In this document: positions 8,107 through 16,880 of the stretch, one piece after another
Numbering within the stretch: position 1 is the first letter of the stretch
Layout: each line of letters starts with the position of its first letter
Assembly (NCBI GenBank): GCA_039920665.1
Contig: JBDSDH010000027.1
Location: 16,603 to 80,602, forward strand
Length of the DNA stretch: 64,000 bases
Source: WLMZ01 sp039920665
GTDB taxonomy: Bacteria; Actinomycetota; Acidimicrobiia; Acidimicrobiales; Ilumatobacteraceae
Reading direction: 5' to 3'
The notes under the pieces: model-generated
Database searches by the model: none
What the model was told of the DNA's origin: nothing
Seen by the model: the letters and a program-made list of their open reading frames with translations, nothing else
Program-made: the position numbers and the translations under genes

Positions 8107-8952
8107 ATGCTCGACATCACGACTCGATCAGGGTTGTCGAACCACACCACTCGAACCGTGGCAGCCATCGACCGGCGCACGGTGTGGACGCTGGTCGACG
8201 AACTGCCGTTTCAAACCGACGCGTACCACCCTCAGGGCATGGTCCGTATCGATGGCACGTGGTGGGTGTCGACGGTCGACGTCGAGGCCAGACGGGGCTG
8301 GGTCCTCGCGATGGATGCCGACGGACACGAACTCGAGCGGGTTGCCGTCGGTGATGACATTCGATACCACCCGGGTGGGATGGATTTCGATGGCGTCGCG
8401 CTCTGGATCGCAGCGGCGGAATACCGACCGGACTCCTCGGCCTCGATCATTCGGTTCGTCCCCGGCGGCACCCCGGAGCACGTGTTCGATGTCGCTGATC
8501 ATGTCGGTGCCGTGGCCCGCTGCGGAGCGACCGGCGATCTCGTCGGCTGGTCGTGGGGCTCGCGCCGGTTCTTCCGCTGGAGCCTGAACGGGACCCTCGT
8601 GCGCTCCGTGACCAATCCTTCATTCTTCGTCGACCACCAGGATTGCCAGTGGTTGTCGTCCGGCCACCTGCTGTGCGGTGGAGTTGCTGCCGTGTCGTTG
8701 GCCAACGGTCCGGGCTGGCTCGGCGGTATCGGACTGCTCGATGTCGAGGACCTGCAGATGGTCCGTGAGGTGCCGTTCCCGCTGTATCCCACGCCGTCGG
8801 GTCGTGTCGGCACCCACAATCCGATCTGGTCGGAGGTGGTCGGCGATCAACTGGTCGTCCACCTGTTGCCCGACGACGGCGTCGCAACCATCGTGTCCTA
8901 CGCGACGCCCTTGGACGGCGTGTCGGCGAACTCGGCCACGACCTCTGCGTAG
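8107..8952 (+). CDS. Uncharacterised beta-propeller-like protein (resembles DUF6454)
   Basis: A 281-residue protein without signal peptide or membrane segments. Repeating beta-rich blocks with aromatic and Gly residues (GMVRIDGTWWVSTVDVEA, GMDFDGVALWIAAAEYRP, DHQDCQWLSSGHLLCGGV, VGTHNPIWSEVVGDQLVVHL) suggest a small propeller. I associate the THNPIW ending with the uncharacterised DUF6454 group, with moderate certainty. ATG 8107 is preferred on promoter position; ATG 8053 would add 18 residues. Its last 55 bases overlap the end of the convergent GT4 gene. No function can be assigned. Confidence 0.72.
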   Translation: MLDITTRSGLSNHTTRTVAAIDRRTVWTLVDELPFQTDAYHPQGMVRIDGTWWVSTVDVEARRGWVLAMDADGHELERVAVGDDIRYHPGGMDFDGVALWIAAAEYRPDSSASIIRFVPGGTPEHVFDVADHVGAVARCGATGDLVGWSWGSRRFFRWSLNGTLVRSVTNPSFFVDHQDCQWLSSGHLLCGGVAAVSLANGPGWLGGIGLLDVEDLQMVREVPFPLYPTPSGRVGTHNPIWSEVVGDQLVVHLLPDDGVATIVSYATPLDGVSANSATTSA

Positions 8953-10337
8953 AGATCGGTGAAGTCGGTTGCGATACGAGACCACGAAGAGTGATCATTG
9001 ACGAATGATCGCGCATTCGCCCCACGTATCGCCCGATCGCCTCGTTCCGAAGCAGCCTCGATCAGCACGCTCGTGAGTGCGGCGAGATCGTCTGGCTCGA
9101 TCAGCCAACCGTTCGGAGCGCCCTCGATCGTGTTGATGAACGTCGGAGGACCGCCGACATTGGTCGCAATCGGCGGAACGCCTGCCGCCATTGCCTCGAG
9201 GTAGACGAGACCGAACGGCTCGTTGAACGATGGGGCCGCGAACACGTCGACGCAGGCGAGGAATTCGGCGAGTTCGCTGTGGCTGCGCCATCCGGCGAAG
9301 AAGACGTCTTTCGCTCCGAGTCGGGCGACGGTGTCGACCGGATGCTCACCCTCCCATTCGCCGGGGAAACCGCCGACGATGACAAGCACGGCCCGTGCTC
9401 CCGACTGCGTCCGCGCCTGGTGATGAGCTTCGATCAGCAGCGAGAGGCGCTTGAACTCCATGAATCGCCCCGCGAACAGCACGACCGGCACGGCCTCGCC
9501 CTGTTCATCGACGAACGCATCGAGATCGTCGCTCGAATAGCGCAACGATCCAGGTCCGCCGTTCGGGCTCCAGCCGAGAGGCTCGTCGACCAGCCACCGC
9601 TGCCATGCCGCCCGGCACTGATCGGCTGATCGCCGACGCGGTTGGAAGACTTCGGTGTCGACGCCGTTGCCGATCACCCGGACCAGGCCAATGATCTCCG
9701 GAAAGAGGTCCTGTGCAAGGTCTGCGTCGTGGGACGAGACGGTGACGACGCGAGCCGACGCACTCGCCCAGCGCCTCATCCGGCGCACCCACGGTTTGGT
9801 CCACCGCCCAGGGATCACAGCGCCGGGCTCGACCGCCGCTGCGAGCATCTTCAGATCCGTGCCGTGGAGATGGGTGATCACCGGTACGTCGGGCCAGAGC
9901 AGCCGCACCGCTTCGTGCATCGGCGTGAGATGATGCAGGTGGATCACGCACGGCGGCTCGATGTTCGGCGCAGCGAAGTGTCGTCGCCAGCTCGAGACCT
10001 GATGGTCGTAGGCCGCGTCGTCGAGGTCGAAGAAAATTCGGTCCGGAACACCAGCCTTGTCTTCGTAGGAGGCATGGACCGGTCGGTCGGACTTCATGGG
10101 ATCGAACCCGTCGCGCCACTCGGCAATCGCAGGGGAGTAGTCGAGCGATCGGCATTCGGTTCCGGCGAAGAATTGCGCCGCGTCGGTGTCGGCCGACCCG
10201 CTCTGCGATCCGCTGAACAGCATCGGCGACCATTCGCTGGTGCCGAGCGAACGGCAGAGATACCTCGCCACCTGGGCACTTCCGCCTCGTGGGGAGAAGT
10301 AGAACCCCATGACTGTGGGGGCTGATCGGGGCAACAT
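8898..10337 (-). CDS. GT4 glycosyltransferase next to glycogen genes
   Basis: A 479-residue GT-B enzyme. The acceptor side begins GFYFSPRGGSAQVARYLCRS; VIHLHHLTPMHEA and THLHGTDLKML are typical of GT4 enzymes; the donor side has VIGNGVDTEVFQP, FAGRFMEFKRLSLL and the E-x7-E signature NEPFGLVYLEAMAAGVPPIA. Between GlgC and GlgA it may be an alternative alpha-glucan synthase or a sugar-nucleotide glycosyltransferase of the same pathway; the substrate cannot be read from sequence. It is first of its own unit: TAGCGT lies 6 bases before the ATG. The 3' end overlaps the convergent gene by 55 bases. Confidence 0.82.
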   Translation of the reverse strand: MLPRSAPTVMGFYFSPRGGSAQVARYLCRSLGTSEWSPMLFSGSQSGSADTDAAQFFAGTECRSLDYSPAIAEWRDGFDPMKSDRPVHASYEDKAGVPDRIFFDLDDAAYDHQVSSWRRHFAAPNIEPPCVIHLHHLTPMHEAVRLLWPDVPVITHLHGTDLKMLAAAVEPGAVIPGRWTKPWVRRMRRWASASARVVTVSSHDADLAQDLFPEIIGLVRVIGNGVDTEVFQPRRRSADQCRAAWQRWLVDEPLGWSPNGGPGSLRYSSDDLDAFVDEQGEAVPVVLFAGRFMEFKRLSLLIEAHHQARTQSGARAVLVIVGGFPGEWEGEHPVDTVARLGAKDVFFAGWRSHSELAEFLACVDVFAAPSFNEPFGLVYLEAMAAGVPPIATNVGGPPTFINTIEGAPNGWLIEPDDLAALTSVLIEAASERGDRAIRGANARSFVNDHSSWSRIATDFTDLYAEVVAEFADTPSKGVA

Positions 10338-10343
10338 CCAGCA

Positions 10344-10349
10344 ACGCTA
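10344..10349 (-). promoter_or_regulatory. -10 element TAGCGT before the GT4 gene
   Basis: Minus-strand TAGCGT ends 6 bases before ATG 10337; no Shine-Dalgarno sequence. It is the same hexamer as before the TAP-like lipoprotein. The rest of the 121-base gap to the glgA stop (10338-10458) shows no feature I can support. Confidence 0.4.
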
Positions 10350-10458
10350 GGTCGACCTCATTGCAGCCATGGGCGGATCGTGTTGCAGTCGTGTGCGCAT
10401 CGGCGGCGATCCACCGTCCGTCCGAGCCGCTCGACGGCGGACGCCAACGCGCTCCTGG

Positions 10459-11886
10459 TCAGTTGTGTTCGGCGACCAAGCGACGGTACCAATCGACGTG
10501 GCGACCAGCCGGCTGCTCCCACGACCAGTCGATTGCCATCCCTCGCTTGCGCATCGCGGTTCGTCGGCGGCTGTTGGAATGGGCACGGGCGATGCGGTGG
10601 ATGCCATCCAGCAGCGCGATCGCGGACGGCTCGGCGACGACCACCCCGGTGCCCGTCGTGGGAAAGGCATCGATGTCGGTCACGGTGTCGTGGAGTCCAC
10701 CGACATCGGTGACGAGGGGCAGCGTGCCGTAGCGCATCGCCTGCATCTGAGCCAGGCCACACGGCTCGAATCGGCTCGGCATCACGAACACGTCGCTGCC
10801 GGCGAACATCCTGTGAGCGAGGCCCTCGTCGTATCCGTTGTGGAAGCTGACGATGTCCGGGTAGTGGCGAACGGCATGATCGAGCTGATCGACCAAGTGC
10901 TGCTCGCCACTTCCCAACACCACCAGCCGGGCACCGAGCCCACGCAAATACCCAAACGTGGGCACGATCAGGTCGATCCCCTTTTGGTGGGCCAGCCGGG
11001 TGACCACCGACAGCAACGGCCCGGCACCGTCGATGAGGCCGAACTCAGTCAGCAGTTGTTCACGCAGCAACGATTTGGGCGACGGATCGGTCCGGTCGTA
11101 GCGGGTTGTCAAGTGCCGATCCGTGGCGGGGTTCCATTCGTCGGTGTCGATCCCGTTGAGGATGCCGACCAACCGGTCGCCCTTGTCGCGCAGCACGCCC
11201 GCCACCCCGAAGCCGCCGGCATCAGTGCGGATCTCGTCGACGTAGTGGGGGCTGACCGAGATCACCAGGTCCGCTCGGCGGATGCCGCCGACCAACGGGT
11301 TGAACGCTCCGCCGAACTGGTAGTCGCTGTGGTGATACGGGAACGAACGAATCCATCCCGAGTCGGACTGGCCCTGATAGCCGAGCGTGTGGATGGTCAA
11401 CACCGTCGGCGGGGGATCGTCGAGCGCCGCCAGGGTGCTTGCGGTGTGCCAGTCGTTGAGGTGCAAGACATCTGGCCGGTCGAGCATCACGAGCGCTGCA
11501 ACAGCAGTCGAGAACGCCATGAACCGATGGTCGTTGTCGGGCCAACCGTCACCATCCGGCTGCAGGTACGGGTGGCTGCGGCGGATACCGGGCAGGTCGA
11601 TCAGGGTCACCGGGATCGTCGCAGCCCCCGTTGCATCCGTGGCCAGACCGGTGCGGGCGACAGCTCGTCCGATCCACCGCGGCACGTCCAAGGTGCGAGT
11701 CTGCTCGTCGACGAGCGACAATCCCTCGTAGTCGGGGAGCACGACTTCGACCGAGATGCCGTCGCCGGACTCGGGTTGGGTGAACCGTGGTTTGCGCAAT
11801 TCGGCGACATAGCCGGCGGCGGCGGCGGCGAGGCCGCCGACGCGGGCGAGAGGAGCGAACTCGGCGGTCGCGAACAGCACGTTCAC
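10459..11886 (-). CDS. glgA: Glycogen synthase, GT5 type, with Arg replacing the usual donor-binding Lys
   Basis: Elongates alpha-1,4-glucan from ADP-glucose. 475 residues, normal for bacterial GlgA. Landmarks: MNVLFATAEFAPLARVGGL at the N-terminus, HLNDWHTAS, ILNGIDTDEWNPATD, VVTRLAHQKGIDL, and the C-terminal acid motif SRFEPCGLAQMQAMRYGTLP followed by VGGLHDTV. The conserved K-x-G-G-L Lys near residue 15 is Arg here, and the usual Ala-Asp-Val after it is lost (see finding). ATG 11886 overlaps the stop of the upstream PfkB kinase by 4 bases, so the two are coupled. GlgC, encoded nearby, would supply ADP-glucose. Confidence 0.92.
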   Translation of the reverse strand: MNVLFATAEFAPLARVGGLAAAAAGYVAELRKPRFTQPESGDGISVEVVLPDYEGLSLVDEQTRTLDVPRWIGRAVARTGLATDATGAATIPVTLIDLPGIRRSHPYLQPDGDGWPDNDHRFMAFSTAVAALVMLDRPDVLHLNDWHTASTLAALDDPPPTVLTIHTLGYQGQSDSGWIRSFPYHHSDYQFGGAFNPLVGGIRRADLVISVSPHYVDEIRTDAGGFGVAGVLRDKGDRLVGILNGIDTDEWNPATDRHLTTRYDRTDPSPKSLLREQLLTEFGLIDGAGPLLSVVTRLAHQKGIDLIVPTFGYLRGLGARLVVLGSGEQHLVDQLDHAVRHYPDIVSFHNGYDEGLAHRMFAGSDVFVMPSRFEPCGLAQMQAMRYGTLPLVTDVGGLHDTVTDIDAFPTTGTGVVVAEPSAIALLDGIHRIARAHSNSRRRTAMRKRGMAIDWSWEQPAGRHVDWYRRLVAEHN

Positions 11887-12800
11887 GCGAGCGGCCAGCG
11901 ATCATCGAGGTCGGCCCGCCACGGCGGATCAGCACCGATTCGGGTACACGTCGATGCGGCAACTGCGTTGGCCGCTGCGGCAGCCTCTGCGACCAGGTCG
12001 AGATCGTCGAGATCGTCGATGGAACGACCGGCCGACAACCACGCTGCGAGGAACCCGCCGCCGAACGAATCGCCGGCCCCGATCGTGTCGACAACCGTGA
12101 TCCGAGGAATCGGCACCGCGCGATCGCCGGCGACGTTGACGACCACGGTTTGGTCACCGCCGGCGGTGACCAACACGACCCGGACGCCGTTGTCGATCAT
12201 CTGCCTCGCGAGTTGCACAGCGGTGGTGCCCGGGGCGAGGAACTCGGCGTCGTCGGTGCTGACCTTGACGATGTGGGCCTTCGCCAACACGGCGTGGATG
12301 CGGGCAACGTACGTCGAGTGGTCCGTGATCACCGCTGGACGGCAGTTCGGGTCGACCACCACCAGGACGTCGTCGCTGAGGGTCGCAATGAACGACTCGA
12401 CGGTGGTCGCCATTGGTTCGAGAACCAATCCGAGCGTGCCGATGTGCACTGCCTCGATCGGGAGCAGGATCTCGGGAATCTCCGAGACCGCCGGTGCCGA
12501 CGTGCCGTCGATGTAGAACCGATACGACGCTGCGCCACCCTCGTCCAGTTCGGCTGCTGCGAGCGTGGTCGGAGCTTCGGTGCGCACGATCAGATCGGGC
12601 CGCACGCCATCGGCGCGCAACTGATCGACGAGCCGAGTGCCGAATCGGTCGGTCGAGATACACCCGAGAAATGCAGCGTCCAATCCGAGTCGGCCGACCG
12701 TACGGGCGACATTGAACGGACCTCCACCGAGTTCCGCGCTGACCGAGCCGTCTGGTCGGATGACCAGATCGACGAGCGCTTCGCCGGCGACCACGATCAC
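11883..12800 (-). CDS. PfkB-family carbohydrate kinase (fructokinase-like)
   Basis: A 305-residue ribokinase-fold sugar kinase. N-terminal GEALVDLVIRPDG and the substrate-binding GGGPFNVARTVGRLG are fructokinase-like; the second PfkB signature DTIGAGDSFGGGFLAAW holds the catalytic Asp and anion hole. The GTG start follows the upstream ppa stop by 10 bases, and the stop overlaps the glgA start, so ppa, this kinase and glgA form one unit. Likely product is fructose-6-phosphate or another hexose phosphate feeding glycogen; other PfkB sugars are possible. Confidence 0.85.
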   Translation of the reverse strand: MIVVAGEALVDLVIRPDGSVSAELGGGPFNVARTVGRLGLDAAFLGCISTDRFGTRLVDQLRADGVRPDLIVRTEAPTTLAAAELDEGGAASYRFYIDGTSAPAVSEIPEILLPIEAVHIGTLGLVLEPMATTVESFIATLSDDVLVVVDPNCRPAVITDHSTYVARIHAVLAKAHIVKVSTDDAEFLAPGTTAVQLARQMIDNGVRVVLVTAGGDQTVVVNVAGDRAVPIPRITVVDTIGAGDSFGGGFLAAWLSAGRSIDDLDDLDLVAEAAAAANAVAASTCTRIGADPPWRADLDDRWPLA

Positions 12801-12810
12801 CGGAGCTCAC

Positions 12811-13323
12811 TCATGCGTGGTGGGGACCTTTGTAGTTCTGCTGGGCTTCTTTGATCTCCTGCAACGCAGCGTCGCGTCCGGCGAGGCCGGCGGTGGATGA
12901 GGTCTTGCCAGGCTCCAACTGCTTGTAGACCTCGAAGAAGTGTTGGATCTCCGCGACCAATTGCGGCGTGAGATCTGCAATGTCCTCGACATCCTGCCAA
13001 CGCGGTTCGCGTGGCGGGACGCAGATGATCTTGGCGTCCTCGCCGGCCTCGTCGTGCATGTAGAGCACGCCGACCGGTCGAGCCTGAACCCACACGCCGG
13101 GGTAGACCGGATCTTCGAGCAGGACGAGCGCATCGAGCGGATCGCCGTCACCGCCGAGGGTGTTGGGAATGAACCCGTAGTCGGCTGGATAGGTGGTCGC
13201 GGTGAACAGTCGACGGTCGAGGTGGATCCGACCGGTGTCGTGGTCGATCTCGTACTTGTTCCGACTGCCACGAGGAATCTCGATGACGACGTGAATGCAA
13301 CCATCAGCGAGTGGATCAGCCAT
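12811..13323 (-). CDS. ppa: Inorganic pyrophosphatase, family I
   Basis: Hydrolyses pyrophosphate, pulling reactions such as GlgC forward. 170 residues, standard length. Metal-binding signature DGDPLDAL is intact, with the preceding VIEIPRGSRNKYEID, ATTYPADYGFIPNTL and following DDAKIICVPPREPR-like segments (here GEDAKIICVPPREPRW). First gene of the ppa-pfkB-glgA unit and divergent from the aminotransferase gene. No clear TANNNT element was found before its ATG. Confidence 0.96.
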   Translation of the reverse strand: MADPLADGCIHVVIEIPRGSRNKYEIDHDTGRIHLDRRLFTATTYPADYGFIPNTLGGDGDPLDALVLLEDPVYPGVWVQARPVGVLYMHDEAGEDAKIICVPPREPRWQDVEDIADLTPQLVAEIQHFFEVYKQLEPGKTSSTAGLAGRDAALQEIKEAQQNYKGPHHA

Positions 13324-13467
13324 GTCGCCATCGTGTCACACGAGCTCGTCAAAACGTCAAAGCCGGCCCGGTTGCCCGTCACGTTTCGGGATCGAGTGGG
13401 GGCCGGGCCCGCCGTTCGTCAATGCCTGCGGCTCAGGCACCATCAGCAACTAACCTCGGAGGCCTCT

Positions 13468-14670
13468 ATGGAATTCCGTCGCATCAACAACTTGCCCCCG
13501 TATGTCTTTTCGATCATCAATGGATTGAAGATCGAGGCACGGCGAGCAGGGGCAGATGTGATCGACCTGGGTTTCGGCAACCCAGACATTCCGTCGCCGC
13601 AGATCGCGGTCGACAAGTTGTGCGAGGCCGCCCAGAACCCGAAGAACCACCGTTACTCGCTCAGCCGTGGCCTGCCCAAGCTGCGCGAGGCCGCCGCTGC
13701 GCTGTACGAGCGCAAGTGGGGCGTCGTGCTGGACCCCGAACTCGAGATCACCAACACGATCGGCTCCAAGGAAGGCTTCAGCCACCTGATGTGGGTGCTG
13801 CTCGACCGTGGCGATGCGGCCATCGTCCCGAGTCCCAGCTATCCGATCCACATCTACGGCCCGTTGTTCGCCGGCGCGGACTTGCGCCAGGTGCCCATGC
13901 GTCACCTCGCCGACCCGCGCGTGCAGGATTTCGAGACCGACTTCTTCGACAGCCTCACCACAGCGTACGACGTCGGCTGGCCCCGCCCGAAAGTGCTCAT
14001 CATCTCGTTCCCGCACAACCCGACCGGTGCCGTGGTCGACCTGGCGTTCATGCAGAAAGTTGTCGACTTCTGTCGCGAGCGGGACATGATCGTCGTCCAC
14101 GACTTCGCGTACGCCGACATGGGATACGACGGCTACGAGCCGCCGTCGATCCTGCAAGCAGACGGTGCCAAGGAGTGTGCCGTCGAGCTGTACAGCATGA
14201 CCAAGAGCTTTTCGATGGCGGGCTGGCGCAGCGCATTCCTGGTCGGCAACGCCGAGGTCGTCCAAGCGCTCGTCAAGCTGAAGAGCTACCTCGACTACGG
14301 CATGTTCCAGCCGGTGCAGATCGCCGCAACGGTCACGTTGAACGAAGCGCCCGACTTTCCCAAGGAAGTCTGCGCGATCTACAAAGGTCGTCGTGATGCC
14401 CTGATCGACGGCCTCGCCAAGATCGGTTGGGACATCCCCAAGCCGAAGGGCTCGATGTTCGTCTGGGCGCCGATCCCAGAGCCGTACAAGGACATGGACT
14501 CGGTCGAGTTCTGCTCGCACATCGTGCGCGAGTGCGACGTCGCCTTGTCTCCCGGACTCGGTTTCGGCCCTGGCGGCGAAGGCTTCATCCGCTTCGCGCT
14601 GATCGAGAACGAACAGCGCATTGCCCAAGGCATCCGCAACCTCAAGCGTGGCCTCACCAGACTCAGCTGA
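13468..14670 (+). CDS. Class I/II aminotransferase, AlaC-like
   Basis: A PLP-dependent aminotransferase of the glutamate-pyruvate (AlaC) group. ATG 13468 with GGAGG at 13458-13462 gives 400 residues, the family length. Motifs: DLGFGNPDIPSP near the N-terminus, SFPHNPTGAV (the Asn contacts PLP), HDFAYADMGYDG, and the Schiff-base Lys in SMTKSFSMAGWR. EGFIRFALIEN near the end holds the carboxylate-binding Arg. It is followed by an ACT-domain gene, consistent with amino-acid metabolism. LL-diaminopimelate aminotransferase is a related alternative. Confidence 0.88.
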   Translation: MEFRRINNLPPYVFSIINGLKIEARRAGADVIDLGFGNPDIPSPQIAVDKLCEAAQNPKNHRYSLSRGLPKLREAAAALYERKWGVVLDPELEITNTIGSKEGFSHLMWVLLDRGDAAIVPSPSYPIHIYGPLFAGADLRQVPMRHLADPRVQDFETDFFDSLTTAYDVGWPRPKVLIISFPHNPTGAVVDLAFMQKVVDFCRERDMIVVHDFAYADMGYDGYEPPSILQADGAKECAVELYSMTKSFSMAGWRSAFLVGNAEVVQALVKLKSYLDYGMFQPVQIAATVTLNEAPDFPKEVCAIYKGRRDALIDGLAKIGWDIPKPKGSMFVWAPIPEPYKDMDSVEFCSHIVRECDVALSPGLGFGPGGEGFIRFALIENEQRIAQGIRNLKRGLTRLS

Positions 14671-14693
14671 CGCAACCAGACTCAGCTGACGCA
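14656..14693 (+). repeat. Tandem 19-base duplication across the aminotransferase stop codon
   Basis: Two adjacent identical 19-base copies (14656-14674, 14675-14693). The first contains the stop codon TGA at 14668-14670. A recent local duplication; because the stop is in the first copy, the protein is unaffected. Confidence 0.9.
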
Positions 14694-14748
14694 ACCCGGC
14701 TTCACGCGCTCGAAACCTGTCTGACACCTGTGGCGAATCTGCAGTTTG

Positions 14749-14754
14749 TAGGTT
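14749..14754 (+). promoter_or_regulatory. -10 element TAGGTT, leaderless type
   Basis: TAGGTT ends 7 bases before GTG 14762 with no Shine-Dalgarno sequence. Spacing puts the transcription start at the GTG, which argues against the TTG at 14753. Confidence 0.5.
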
Positions 14755-14761
14755 GCCCGGC

Positions 14762-15409
14762 GTGAATTCATTCGTCATTCGCGTCTGGCTGCCCGATCGT
14801 CCCGGTGCTCTGGGCCAAGTCGCGAGCCGGATCGGTGCCGTGCGCGGTGACGTGGTCGGGATCGAGATCCTCGAACGAGGAGGTGGGAGCGCGATCGACG
14901 AACTGATCGTTGCTCTGCCCGACGACGTGACACGCGAGTTGCTCGTCGCCGAGATCGGTCAGGTCGACGGTGTCGCAATCGAAGACGTCCGTCGGATCGA
15001 CTCTGATCGACCTGACGCCGCGATGTACGCGCTCGAGATCTCGGCGGCACTTGTCGAAGCGGAACCGTGGGCGTGCTTGGCGCTGTTCTGCGAACGGTTG
15101 CGCTCGCTCGTCGACGGGTCGTGGGTCATTGCCGTGCGCGACGACGATCCGGTGGTGTTGGTCGAGCAGGGCCCGACACCCGATCACGCCTGGATCGGAG
15201 CCTTCGTTGCGGGCACCAGTCATCTGGCCCCAGGTGACTTCGGTCCATCGGCGCCGGGTGACGTGGTCTGGGCCAACCTCAAGGTATCCGGGATCGCGGT
15301 TGCGTCAGGACGAAGCGACCGGCCGTTCCACACCCGTGATCGGATCCAGGTCGCGCTCCTCGGTCGCGTCGCCGACGGCGTACTCTCGGCTGCGCTCGAC
15401 CGCACGTGA
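14762..15409 (+). CDS. ACT-domain protein
   Basis: A 215-residue protein. Residues 1-75 form an ACT domain (FVIRVWLPDRPGALGQVASR, then VVGIEILERGGGSAIDELIV), the amino-acid-binding regulatory fold. The rest (about residues 80-215) is unlike known catalytic domains but again beta-rich, with the GAFVAGTSH and VASGRSDRPF segments. No catalytic motif is seen, so a ligand-sensing or adaptor role is likely. The last 105 bases overlap the end of the convergent glpK, an unusually long tail-to-tail overlap. Confidence 0.8.
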   Translation: MNSFVIRVWLPDRPGALGQVASRIGAVRGDVVGIEILERGGGSAIDELIVALPDDVTRELLVAEIGQVDGVAIEDVRRIDSDRPDAAMYALEISAALVEAEPWACLALFCERLRSLVDGSWVIAVRDDDPVVLVEQGPTPDHAWIGAFVAGTSHLAPGDFGPSAPGDVVWANLKVSGIAVASGRSDRPFHTRDRIQVALLGRVADGVLSAALDRT

Positions 15410-16870
15410 CCACTGTTGATGGAGCGCGTCGGCGATCGTCCGATCCGCGGCGGGAGTGAACTCCGAGTCGAGTCGCCACTGCTCGGTGATCACTGCGAGC
15501 GATGGCCACACTCCTTCAGCAAGCCCCGCCAGAAACGCAGCGCCGAGCGCCGTCGTCTCCTGATCGGTCGGTCGGCGCACGATGACGCCGAGCTGATCGG
15601 CTTGCATCTGCAGCATCGCATCCATCGCCGAGGCGCCGCCGTCGACACGCAGGTCGTGCAAGGTGGTTCCTGACGCAGCCGTCATGGCATCGACCGCATC
15701 ACGCACCTGGAACGTCATTGCCTCGACCACCGCCCGGGCGATGTGGCCACGATTCGTGCCACGCGTGATGCCGATGATCGTGCCCCGAGCATATGGATCC
15801 CACCACGGGCTCCCGAGTCCTGTGAAAGCCGGGACCACAAAGACGCCTCCGTTGTCGTCGACCGTCGCTGCCAGCGGGCCGACCTGCTCCGCCGAGTCGA
15901 TGATCTGGAGTCCGTCTCGCAGCCATTGAACCGCTGCGCCGGTGACGAAGATCGCTCCTTCGAGCGCGTACGTCGTCGTGCCGTCGGCGAGTGTCCAGGC
16001 AACCGTGGTCAGCATCCCGTCCGTGGGAGGGGGACATGTCGCACCGACGTTGAGCAGGACGAAGCTGCCCGTGCCATAGGTGTTCTTGGCCATCCCGGGC
16101 GAAAAGCACGCCTGTCCGAACAGTGCGCTCTGCTGATCGCCGGCGATGCCGGAGATCGGGATACCGGCCGGGATACCGCATCGTTGGCTGGTGACGCCGA
16201 ATCGACCGCTGGACGGCCGCACGGCCGGGAGTGATTCGCGTGGAACGTGCAACAACGCGCACAGCTCGTCGTCCCATGCGAGCGCGCGGATGTCGAACAG
16301 CATCGTGCGACTCGCGTTCGATGAATCCGTGGCGTGCACCTCGCCACCGGTGAGGTTCCACAGCAACCACGCATCGACCGTGCCGAGCGCGAGATCGGCA
16401 GAGGTCTCGACCCCGCCACCGCCTTGGGCGACAGGCCGCAACATCCACTCGAACTTGGTGCCGCTGAAGTACGGGTCGAGGACCAGACCGGTTCGTTCGC
16501 GCACGAGCGGCAGGGATCCGGAAGCAGCGAGCTCGTCGCAGCGTGCTGCAGTGCGACGGTCCTGCCACACGATTGCCCGGTGCAACGGCTCACCGCTGGC
16601 ACGGCTCCACGCCACCACCGTCTCACGCTGGTTGGTGATGCCGATCGCCGCGGGCGACACACCGATCGCATCGAGCTGGGCGATCACGTCGTTGAGGGTT
16701 GCCTTGGCTGCATCCCAGATCTCGGCGGCATCGTGCTCGACCCAACCCGGCTGGGGGAAGTATTGGGTGAACTCGCGGTACGACGCGATCGGCTGACGCC
16801 CGTCGGCGAACACGGCTCGGGTGCGGACGCCAGTGGTGCCGGCGTCGAGAGCAAGCACGCAGGCGCTCAT
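15305..16870 (-). CDS. glpK: Glycerol kinase
   Basis: Phosphorylates glycerol to sn-glycerol-3-phosphate. 521 residues, somewhat longer than the usual 495-505; the extra residues are at the C-terminus, in the part that overlaps the ACT gene. Motifs: DAGTTGVRTRAV phosphate loop, QPGWVEHDAAEIW, TNQRETVVAW and IVWQDRRT (glycerol site), SGTKFEWML, GIAGDQQSALFGQ, and the C-terminal FGGY segment around GLGSPWWDPYARG, then DGGASAMDAMLQMQAD. It lies 10 bases after a small membrane-protein gene on the same strand, so the two are probably co-transcribed. Confidence 0.94.
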   Translation of the reverse strand: MSACVLALDAGTTGVRTRAVFADGRQPIASYREFTQYFPQPGWVEHDAAEIWDAAKATLNDVIAQLDAIGVSPAAIGITNQRETVVAWSRASGEPLHRAIVWQDRRTAARCDELAASGSLPLVRERTGLVLDPYFSGTKFEWMLRPVAQGGGGVETSADLALGTVDAWLLWNLTGGEVHATDSSNASRTMLFDIRALAWDDELCALLHVPRESLPAVRPSSGRFGVTSQRCGIPAGIPISGIAGDQQSALFGQACFSPGMAKNTYGTGSFVLLNVGATCPPPTDGMLTTVAWTLADGTTTYALEGAIFVTGAAVQWLRDGLQIIDSAEQVGPLAATVDDNGGVFVVPAFTGLGSPWWDPYARGTIIGITRGTNRGHIARAVVEAMTFQVRDAVDAMTAASGTTLHDLRVDGGASAMDAMLQMQADQLGVIVRRPTDQETTALGAAFLAGLAEGVWPSLAVITEQWRLDSEFTPAADRTIADALHQQWSRAVERSREYAVGDATEERDLDPITGVERPVASS

Positions 16871-16880
16871 GTGCAGTGAC

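Noticed and set aside
10369..12516. 715-codon plus-strand frame across glgA and the PfkB gene
   Set aside because: Antisense to two clearly conserved genes; composition Arg/Val/Asp-rich without domains.
13450..14778. 442-codon minus-strand frame opposite the aminotransferase
   Set aside because: Shadow of a well-supported PLP enzyme with an intact ribosome site and active-site Lys.
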